Source of the DNA: Dugong dugon
Taxonomy: Eukaryota > Chordata > Mammalia > Sirenia > Dugongidae
DNA length: 64,000 nucleotides
Direction: 5' to 3'
Assembly (NCBI GenBank): GCA_030035585.1
Contig: CM057462.1
Span: forward strand, 139,278,734 to 139,342,733
Under the pieces are notes generated by a model. It had not been told where the DNA came from. It ran no database searches and saw nothing but the letters and a program-made list of their open reading frames with translations. The translations under genes and the position numbers were made by a program. Below, one piece after another: positions 55,355 to 64,000 of the stretch. The first letter of the stretch is position 1. Every line of letters starts with the position of its first letter.

Positions 55355-56403
55355 ATGCCCCGAAAACAGCAAACAATATCAAAACATTTACAAAAACAAG
55401 ACAAGATGGCTCCAATAGGCGTCCAAATTAAAACACCAGATAACTCTCCTGTGGAAGAAAATGCACTAGAAGTACCTGATACAGAACTCAAATCACTAAT
55501 ACTCGGAATTTTCCAAGAACTGAGGCAAAAAGCTGACAAACATGAGGAAAAAATAGACAAATTTATGGAAAATACAGACAAAAAATTGGAAGAATTCAGG
55601 AAGATGATGCAAGAACAAAATGCCAAAATAAATTCACAACTCGAAATTATACAAAAACAACAATTAGAAATCCAAAAGATAAACAACAAGATTTCAGAAA
55701 TGGATGGTGTCATAGAAGGGCTGAGAAGTAGATTTGAAACCATGGAAGACAGGATCAGTGGAACTGAAGACAAACACTTGGATACAACTCTGTTTCAGGA
55801 AAACTCAGAAAAAAGAACAAAGAAAAATGAAGAGACCCTGAGAGTTATGTGGGACACAATTAAAAGCAACAACGTACGAGTGATTGGCATACCAGATCGG
55901 GGGAGAAAACAGAAAACACAGAGAGGATCATTGAGGAACTGCTGACAGAAAACTTTCCCAATATCATGAAAGATGAAAAGCTGGTCATCCAAGAAGCTCA
56001 ACGAACCCCATATAGAAGAGACCCCAAAAGAAAATCACCAAGACACATCATATTCACACTCGCTAAAACTAAAGACAAACAAAGAATCCTGAGAGCAGCT
56101 CGTGAAAAACAAGAAGTCACATACAGAGGAGAAACAATAAGACTAAGCTCAGATTATTCAGCAGAAATCATGCAGGCAAGAAGGCAATGGGATGACATAT
56201 ATAAAATCTTGAAAGAAAAAAATTGTCAGCCAAGAAAAATATATCCTGCAAAACTCTCATTCAGATTTGATGGTGAAATTAGGTCATTTCCAGATAAACA
56301 GAAACTAAAGGAATATGCAAAAGTCAAACCAAACTTACAAGAATTATTAAAGGGAGTTCTTCGATCTGAGGACAAACAGCTTAAGCCCTCAGGCAGGACC
56401 TAG
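55355..56403 (+). pseudogene. Nested L1 ORF1, one frameshift
   Basis: Same protein as 19894-20943. The ATG at 55355 gives 196 codons through the coiled coil and into the RRM (NNVRVIGIPD). A single-base deletion near 55896 then shifts the frame, with a stop at 55943-55945. The rest is open in another frame (55966-56403): QEAQRTPYRRDPKRKSPRHI, SDYSAEIMQARRQWDD, ending in PSGRT at the same stop as the intact copy. Apart from that deletion the gene is complete. Confidence 0.9.
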
Positions 56404-56834
56404 GACCTAGGACGCAGGATCATATGAACCAGATACCATTCTAGGAACTGAACTACAGAGGACTTTCCAAAAACAAAAGATATACAACAGGGAATCAGAG
56501 AAATCAATCAAAGGATGACAACAACATCAAAACAATGAAAGAGGGAACAAACGGCATAAGTATAGAACCTTCTAAAGGAGAAGAAGGCAAGGCGATACCA
56601 AGTAACGGTAGACTGCTTCAAAATTATAAAGATAAGGGTAAAATTCATGGTAACCACAAAAAAAGTTAACAAACCAACTCATAAAAATAAAGACGAAAAA
56701 CATAAAGTCTCAACAAAAACAAAACCTACAAAAACAAAAGAAATGAACACAAAATCCACAAACAAAAGGAACTCAGCACAAGAGAGTAAGAAGAACAAAG
56801 AAAACTTCAGCATCACAAAAAAAAGCACTACAAA
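56404..56834 (+). other. L1 spacer between ORF1 and ORF2
   Basis: A 431-bp A-rich spacer, the same length class as in the minus-strand L1 (19465-19893). The 63-codon frame at 56647-56838 (Lys/Thr-rich) is a by-product of composition. Confidence 0.8.
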
Positions 56835-59800
56835 ATGACAGCAACAAACTCACATCTATCAATAATTACACTGAACGTAAATGGACTCAATGCACCCATA
56901 AAGTGACGGAGAGTGGCAGAATGGATAAGAAAACAGGATCCATCTATTTGCTGTCTACAAGAGACACATCTTAGAAACAAAGATGTGAATTTATTAAAAA
57001 TCAAAGGTTGGAAAAAAATATATCAAGTTAACAACTATCAAAAAAGAGCAGGAGTGGCAATTCTAATCTCAGATAAAATAGACTTTAAAACAAAATCTAC
57101 CATAGAAGACAAAGAAGGACACTATATAATGATTAAGGGGAGGATCCATCATGAAGACATAACCATAATAAATATCTATGCACCCAATGACAGGGCTCCA
57201 AAATACATAAAAAAAACTCTAACAGCACTGAAAAGAGAAATTGACAGTTCCACAATAATAGTAGGAGACTTCAACACACCACTCTCAGTAAAGGACAGAA
57301 CAACTAAAAAGAAACTCAGCAAAGATACAGAAGACCTAAAGGACACAATCAGCCAACTGGACCTCATAGACATATATAGAACAATCCATCCAACCGCTGC
57401 AAAGTACACATTCTTTTCCAAAGCACATGGAACGTTCTCCAGAATAGACCACATCTTAGGCCACAGAGCAATCCTCAACAAGATCCAAAATGCTGAGATA
57501 ATTCACAGTATCTTCTCTGACCACAATGCCATCAAGGTAGAAATTAACACTAGAAAGAGCAAGGAAAAAAAATCAAACACATGGAAACTGAATAATAATC
57601 TGCTTACACATCAATGGGTAATAGAAGAAATCAGAGATGGAATTAAAAAATTCCTAGAATCAAATGAAAATGAAAACACATCATACCAAAACCTTTGGGA
57701 CACAGCAAAGGCAGTCCTCAGAGGACAATTTATAGCAATAGATGCACATATCAAAAAAGAAGAAAGGGAAAAAATCAAAACTTTAACTACAGAACTCCAA
57801 CAAATAGAAAGAGAACAACAGAAAAAGCCTACAACCACCGGAAGAAAGGAAATAGTAAAGATCAGAGCAGAAATCAATGAAATAGAGAACAGAAAAACAA
57901 TAGAAAGAATCAACAAAACCAAAAGTTGGTTCTTTGAAAGAATCAACAAAATCGACAAACCACTGGCCAGACTGACTAAAGAAAAACAGCAGAGGGCACA
58001 AATAACCCAAATAAGAAATGAAATGGGGGACATTACAACAGACCCAACTGAAATAAAAAGGATTATAACAGAATATTATAAAAAACTATATTCCAACAAA
58101 TTTGAAAACCTAGAGGAAATGGATAAATTTCTAGAAACATACGGCCTACCCAAACTACAACAAAGTGATATTGAAAATCTGAACAGACCCATAACAAGAG
58201 AAGAGATTGAAAAGGTAATAAAAAAACTCTCAACCAAAAAAAGCCCTGGCCCAGATGGCTTCACTGGAGAATTCTACAAAACATTTACAGAAGAGCTCGT
58301 ACCAGTACTACTCAAGCTATTTGAGAGCATAGAAGAGGAAGCAACACTTCCAAATTCATTCTATGAAGCCAGCATAACGCTGATACCAAAACCAGGCAAA
58401 GACATCACAAAAAAAGAAAATTACAGACCAATATCTCTCATGAATATAGATGCAAAAATTCTGAACAAAATTCTAGCCAATAGAATTCAGTATCATATCA
58501 AAAAAATAATACACCACGACCAAGTAGGATTCATACCAGGTATGCAAGGATGGTTTAACATTAGAAAATCCATCAACGTAATCCACCACATAAATAAAAG
58601 GAAAGAAAAAAATCACATGATTATCTCAATTGATGCAGAAAAGGCATTTGACAAAGTCCAACACCCATTCCTGATAAAAGCTCTCAATAAAATAGGTATA
58701 GAAGGGAAATATCTCAACATAATAAAGGGCATCTATGCAAAACCAACAGCCAACATCATTCTTAATGGAGAAAGGCTGAAAACATTCCCCCTGAAAACAG
58801 GAACAAGACAAGGATGCCCTTTATCACCACTCCTATTTAACATTGTGCTGGAAGTTCTAGCTAGAGCAGTAAGGCAAGAGAAAGAAATAAAGGGCATCCA
58901 AATTGGTAATGAAGAAGTTAAACTCTCCCTGTTTGCAGATGATATGATACTATACATACAAAACCATAAAGACTCCACGAGAAATATACTGGAAGTAATA
59001 GAAAGATTCAGCAGAGTAGCAGGATACAAGATAAACATTCAAAAATCAGTTGGATTCCTATACACCAGTAAAGAGAACGATGAAAAGGAGATCAGGAAAT
59101 CAATACCATTTTCAATAGCCCTTAAAAAGATAAAATACTTAGGAATAAATCTGACCAGGAATATAAAAGACCTATACAAAGAAAACTACAAAACACTGCT
59201 GCATGAAACCCAAAGGGATCTACGTAAATGGAAAAACATACCATGCTCATGGATAGGCAGACTCAACATTGTGAAAATGGCAATTCTACCTAAAGCAATC
59301 TACAAATACAATGCAATCCCGATACAAATACCAACAACATTCTTCAAAGAGATGGAAAAACTAATTATTAACTTTATATGGAAAGGGAAGAAACCCCGAA
59401 TAAGTAAAGCACTACTGAAGAAGAAGAATAAAGTTGGAGGACTCACACTACCTGACTTGAGAACCTACTATACAGCTACAGTACTCAAAACAGTCTGGTA
59501 CTAGTACAACAACAGAGACATTGACCAATGGAACAGAATTGAGAACTCAGATGTAAATCCATCCACCTACGGTCACCTGATTTTTGACAAGGGCCCAAAA
59601 TACATCAAATGGGGAAAAGACAGTCTTTTTAACAAATGGTGCTGGCAAAACTGGATATCCATTTGTAGAAAAATGAAACAGGACCCATACCTCACACCAT
59701 ATACAAAAACTACTTCAAAATGGATCAAAGACCTGAATATAAAGCCTCAAACTATAAAATTCATAGAAGAAAAAATAGGACCAACACTTCAGACCTTAAT

Positions 59801-60656
59801 ACATGGCATTAACAGGATACAAACCATAAACATCAACACAAAAAACCCAACAGATAAACTAGATAATTGGGATCTTCTAAAAATCAAACATCTATGCTCT
59901 TCAAAAGATTTCACCAAAAGAGTTAAAAGAGAACCTACAGACTGGGAAAAAATTTTTGGACAGTACAAGTCAGACAAAGGTCTAATCTCCATAATCTACA
60001 AGAAAATCCAACACCTCTACAACAAAAAGACAACCAATCCTATCAAAAAATGGGCAAAGGAAATGAACAGACACTTCACCAAGGAAGACATTCAAATGGC
60101 CAACAGACACATGAGGAAATGCTCGCGATCACTAGCCATTAGAGAAATGCAAATTAAAACCACAATGAGATACCATCTCACCCCGGCATTACTGGCACGA
60201 ATCAAAAACACTGGAAATAACAAATGTTGGAGGGGCTGCGGGGAGACGGGAACTCTTATACACTGCTGGTGGGAATGCAAAATGATACAGCCATTTTGGA
60301 AAATGATATGGCGTTTCCTCAGAAAGCTAGAAGTAGACGTACCATTCGATCCAGCAATCCCACTCCTAGGAATATATCCTAGAGAAATAAGAGTCATCAC
60401 TCGAATAGACATATGCACACCTATGTTCATGGCAGCATTATTCACAATAGCAAAACGGTGGAAACAACCTCGATGTCCATCAACAGACGAATGGATACAC
60501 AAACTATGGTACATACACACAATGGAGTACTATGCAACGAGAAAGAACAATGAATCGTTGAACCATCTCATAACATGGATGAAACTGGAGGACATCATGC
60601 TGAGTGAAATAAGTCAATCACAAAAGGACAAATATTGTATGAGACCTCTATTGTAA
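56835..60656 (+). pseudogene. Nested L1 ORF2p, near-intact (two nonsense codons)
   Basis: ORF2p nicks target DNA and reverse-transcribes L1 RNA in the nucleus. The frame from ATG 56835 to the stop at 60654-60656 is 1273 codons, the normal L1 length. Only TGA at codon 24 (56904-56906) and TAG at codon 890 (59502-59504, where relatives have Trp) break it. Between them 863 codons are open. Endonuclease: [77 protein letters not shown], and catalytic FADD with Asp 702 and 703 (58938-58943). The C-terminal Cys-rich segment ([18 protein letters not shown]) starts near codon 1131. All key residues I can check are present. Confidence 0.92.
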
Positions 60657-62183
60657 AAACCCATGAAAAAATTCACATGCAAAATGTAACAATCCTTGTA
60701 GGTTACCAGGGATGGGAGTGGGGGGGGGGTGATACTAAATAGGTAATAGGTAAGTGGTAACTTGGGTGAGAGATGAGATAGTACATAGTACAGGGGAAAC
60801 TAACACAACCTGCACAAGGAAAGGTCATGGAGGCCCTATAGACACATCCAAACCCCCCGAGGGACTGAGTTGTTGGACGGAGGGCTCTGGGGACCATGAT
60901 CTCGGGGAACATCTAGCTCAATTGGCATGACACTACTTATAAAGATAATGCTCTACATTCTACCTTGGTGAGTAGTGTCTGGGGTCTTAAAAGCCTATGA
61001 GCGGCCATCTAAGATACTCCACTGATCTCATCCCTTCGGGAACAAGGGAGAACGAAGAGAACAGGATACAAGGAAAAGATTAGTCCGAAGGACTAATGGT
61101 CCACAGCTACAAAGGCCTCCACGGGACTGAGCCCAGTACAGCTGGATGGTGCCCGGCTACCACCAATGACTCCTCTGACCAGGATCACAACAGAGGGTTC
61201 TGGGCAGAGCTGGAGTAGGATGTAGAGCATAATTTTAACTCCCAAAAAAAAAAAAAAAAAAGAAGACCAGATATACTGGCCTAAAGAATACTAGAGAAAC
61301 CTCGAGAGTGTGGCCCCAGACACCCTTTCAGCTCAGAGGTGAAGTTACCTTCAAGGTTCAATGTTAAGCCTGGGAATGGACACCCCAGTAAAACTAAATG
61401 GGACTAACGATGTACAGGAGTCCGGTGACAAGGGCCAGAAGGCAGAGGGAGAGTAGGAAACTGATGATAAGGAACACAAATTGAATAAGGACACTGTCGA
61501 TGTGTTGTGAGATTGTTGACCACTGCTATAGGGCAACATTTGTAGTAACTATTAAATGGGAGGCTGTTTTGTCCTGTAAGCCTTCATCTTGGGCGAGAAT
61601 GGCAGCACAATTGGAAGAGCATAGTCAATATCACTTAAATGTGTAAGTAAAAAGTTTTGAAATTGTGTTTAAATAAAATAAAAATAAATAAATAAATAAA
61701 TAAATAAACAAACAAATGAGACTAAAGAGGTACAATAGTCCACTGACAAGGTCCAGAAGACAGAAGGGGACAAGGAAGCCCCCTGGTGATAGGGAACACA
61801 AGTTGGAGTAAGGATATTCTTGATGTGCTGTGAGATTGTTAACCATTGTCATAGGGCAACATGTGTAGTAACTGTTAAATGAAAAACTATTTTGTTCTGT
61901 AAGCCTTCATCTTAAGTGAGAATAACAGCACAGTTGGAAGAGCGTAGTCAATGTCAGTGAACTGTGAATGTAGAAATTTTTGAAACGGTGTATCTTTGGC
62001 CATCTGTAATTTTCATCAAAAAAAAAGGTTCAGAATTTAGAGGCTTAATACGTTGTGGGGTTGTTAACCAATGTCAAAAAACAACATGTGTACTACTATT
62101 TTATGAGAAACTATTTGCTCTGTAAGCTTTCACCTGAAGTACAATAAAATATATATATAAAAAAAAAAAAAAAAAAAAAAAAA
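60657..62183 (+). other. Nested L1 3' UTR: G-tract, three A-ended modules, A-tail
   Basis: Just after ORF2 lies a G-rich tract (60710-60730, with G3 and G9-10 runs). About 0.65 kb of unique UTR comes next. Three related modules then follow: about 61390-61716, 61717-62028 and 62029-62158. All contain the core 'tgttctgtaagccttcatct' or a variant, and each ends in an A-rich run (61673-61716, 62019-62028, 62159-62183). The first two are offset by about 318 bp. Confidence 0.8.
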
Positions 62184-62184
62184 C

Positions 62185-62194
62185 CTGTAAATAG
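62185..62194. repeat. Target-site duplication of the nested L1, right
   Basis: Matches 54778-54787. Confidence 0.9.
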
Positions 62195-62630
62195 CAAATG
62201 TTGGAGGGGCTGCAGGGAGATCGGAACTCTTATGCACTGCTGGTGGGAATGAAAAATGATACAACCAGTTTGGAAGATGATATGGTGCTTCCTCAGAAAG
62301 CTAGAAATAGAAATACCATATGATCCAGAAATCCCACTCCTAGGAATATATCCTAGAGAATTAAGAGTTGTCACTCTAATAGACATATATACACCTATGT
62401 TTATGGCAGCATTGTTCATAATAGCAAAAAGATGAAACAACCTAGATGCCCACCAACAGATGAATGGATAAACAAACTATGGTACATACACACAATGGAG
62501 TACTATGCAACTAGAAAGAACAATGATGAATCTGTGAAGCATCTCATAACATGGATGAAACTGGAGGACATTATGATGAGTGAAATAAGTCAATCACAAA
62601 AAGACAAATTGTATGAGACCGCTATTGTAA
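62195..62630 (+). pseudogene. Outer L1 ORF2, 3' part (after the insertion)
   Basis: Resumes at 'caaatgttggaggggctgc', the codons for the Cys-rich segment (CWRGC). It runs to the natural end near 62628-62630. A 2-bp deletion near 62609 shifts the last codons, so the open piece 62432-62716 runs past the normal end. Other small changes are present. Confidence 0.85.
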
Positions 62631-63795
62631 AAACCCATGAAAAAGTTTATACACAAAAAGTAACAATCTTTGTTGGTTACCAGGGATGGGAGGGGTGGGG
62701 GGGAAACAGTAAATAGGCAAGAGATAACTGGTATCTTGGGTGAATTTTGAGACAGCACACAGTACTGGCGAAACCAGCACAACCTGTACAAGGAAAGGTC
62801 ATGGAAGCTCCATAGACACATCCAAACTCCCTGAGGGACTGAATTGCTGGGCAGAGGGCTGTGGGGACCATGGTCTCGGGGAACATCTAGCTCAACTGGC
62901 ATAACAGTTTATAAAGACAGTGTTCTACATTCTACCTTGGTGAGTAGCATCTGGGGTCTTAAAAGCCTGTGAGCAACCATCTAAGATACTCCACTGGTCT
63001 CATCCCTTCGGGAGCAAGGGAGAATGAAGAGAACAGGATACAAGGAAAAGATTAGTCCGAAGGACTAATGGACCACAGCTACCAATGCCTCCACCAGTCT
63101 GAGTCCAGTGCAGCTAGATGGTGCCCGGCTACCACCACTGACTACTCTGACCGGGATCACAACAAAGGTTTTCTGGACAGAGCTGGAGAAAGATGTAGAA
63201 TAAAATTATAACACATACAAAAAAGACCACATTTACTGGCCTAAAGGAGACTGGAGAAACCCCAAGAGTATGGCCCCCAGACACCCTTTTAGCTCAGTGG
63301 TGAAGTCACTTCTGAGGTTCACTGTTCTGCCAGGGAGTGGACAGCCACATAAAACCGAATGGAACTAGTGAGGCACAGCAGTCCAGGGACAAGGGCTAGA
63401 AGGCAGAAGGGGACAGGAAAGTTGGTGATAGGGAACCCAAGGTTGACTAAGTACAGTGTTGACCTGTTGTGAGGTTGTTAACCACTGTCATAGGGCAACA
63501 TGTGTACTGTTAAATGAGAAACTATTTTGTTCTCTAAACCTTTATCTGAAGTAAGAATAGCAGCACAATTGGAAGAGTGTAGTCGTTTTCACTGAACTGT
63601 GCATGTAGAAATTTTTGAAATGGTGTATCTTTGGCTATGTATATTTTCACCAAAAAAAAAAAAAAAAAGGAAGAATTCGAGAAGGGAGAAGGTTGACATG
63701 TCATAACCAACATCATAAAACAATATGTGTACTACTGTTTAATGAAAAACTATTTGTTCTGTAAACCTTCACCTGAAGTAGAATTAAAAAAAAAA
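62631..63795 (+). other. Outer L1 3' UTR
   Basis: G-rich tract at 62687-62703, unique UTR, then only two of the modules seen in the nested copy. The first ends in an A-run at 63651-63668 and the second in the terminal A-tail (about 63786-63795). Confidence 0.82.
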
Positions 63796-63806
63796 TTGTA
63801 CATTGG
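63792..63806. repeat. Target-site duplication of the outer L1, right
   Basis: Matches 48277-48291. Its first bases overlap the A-tail. Confidence 0.92.
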
Positions 63807-64000
63807 TCTATTTTATTAATATCCTAAGGAAAGGAAGAGTTTTTATCTTTCTACTAATCACTGTGACATTCACTTTTAAATGAACTCCCTACTTGGAAGT
63901 AAGTAGAGACTAGAAGAAAAGCAGATAAAGACAAGAAGATATGGTTTAATGGCATAGTTCACAAGTTGGACAGAAATCCCAAGGCATAAAATTTAATATC

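Larger units (their letters stand above)
54788..62183 (+). mobile_element. Young full-length L1 nested in the outer L1
   Basis: About 7.4 kb. In order: short 5' UTR 54788-55354, ORF1 55355-56403, spacer, ORF2 56835-60656, 3' UTR 60657-62158, and an A-tail of about 25 (62159-62183). It is flanked by 10-bp duplications. It is the best preserved L1 in the window, with only three coding lesions seen: one ORF1 frameshift and two ORF2 nonsense codons. The 5' UTR is short because a block present in its relatives is missing at 55094/55095, with splice-like edges. It inserted after the outer L1 was fixed in place. Confidence 0.95.
48292..63791 (+). mobile_element. Full-length older L1, interrupted by a nested L1
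   Basis: Bounded by a perfect 15-bp duplication. Its own parts are 48292-54787 and 62185-63791, about 8.1 kb in total. They comprise 5' UTR to 49901, ORF1 49902-50960, spacer, ORF2 from 51413 split by the insertion, and a 3' UTR of about 1.16 kb with an A-tail. Reading across the insertion restores the normal ORF2 order without gap. Its 3' UTR has two modules against three in the nested copy, so it is a related but distinct, older subfamily. Confidence 0.94.

Noticed and set aside
1-64000. A bacterial, phage or organelle origin, and operons or riboswitches
   Set aside because: Dense mammalian SINEs, LINEs and LTRs with target duplications show mammalian nuclear DNA.

Overview
This is a mammalian nuclear DNA window, almost certainly from an afrotherian (elephant, manatee, hyrax or relative). 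The sequence is AT-rich and holds no recognisable intact host gene. It carries about twenty copies of the short tRNA-derived AfroSINE, which is restricted to Afrotheria, and RTE/BovB-type LINE remnants whose 3' ends resemble the AfroSINE tail. Elephant is the most likely source, but the species is inferred and not shown.

Layout. Positions 1-4726 hold old L2 and MIR pieces with AfroSINEs nested in them, plus a truncated L1 3' end. A decayed full-length L1 on + fills 4741-12345 (14-bp target-site duplication). MIR, L2, RTE and AfroSINE fragments follow to 14148. A full-length minus-strand L1 fills 14165-22896 (16-bp duplication). It has an open ORF1, a broken ORF2, and a GC-rich 5' UTR with three tandem monomers of about 260 bp. 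Positions 23030-27222 hold ancient L1, two RTE copies in opposite orientation and a tRNA-Gly-headed SINE. Positions 27683-39194 are a mosaic of LTR remnants, AfroSINEs, a small MITE-like element and single-copy DNA, with one possible processed-pseudogene fragment near 34.5 kb. A 5'-truncated L1 lies at 39195-42767, and a 1.25-kb L1 made only of 5' UTR joined to 3' UTR lies at 43085-44336. From 48292 to 63791 an older L1 on + is interrupted inside ORF2 by a younger full-length L1 (54788-62183).

The most interesting observation comes from comparing L1 5' UTRs. The young nested L1 lacks a 1383-bp block present in the minus-strand L1. The missing block starts with GT, ends with a long pyrimidine tract plus CAG, and contains all the promoter-like monomers. 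The older host L1 keeps a matching GT start and pyrimidine-rich AG end. This is the signature expected of an L1 RNA that was spliced before reverse transcription, comparable to the SpIRE phenomenon known for human L1. The internally deleted element at 43.1-44.3 kb may be a second, more extreme case or a microhomology deletion.

The L1 ORFs encode the usual pair: ORF1p, a coiled-coil RNA-binding chaperone, and ORF2p, with endonuclease, reverse transcriptase and a C-terminal Cys-rich segment. RTE elements probably supplied, or once supplied, the machinery for the AfroSINEs and the tRNA-Gly SINE, judged from shared 3' tails. No copy in the window looks fully coding-competent. The nested L1 comes closest, with two nonsense codons in ORF2 and one frameshift in ORF1.
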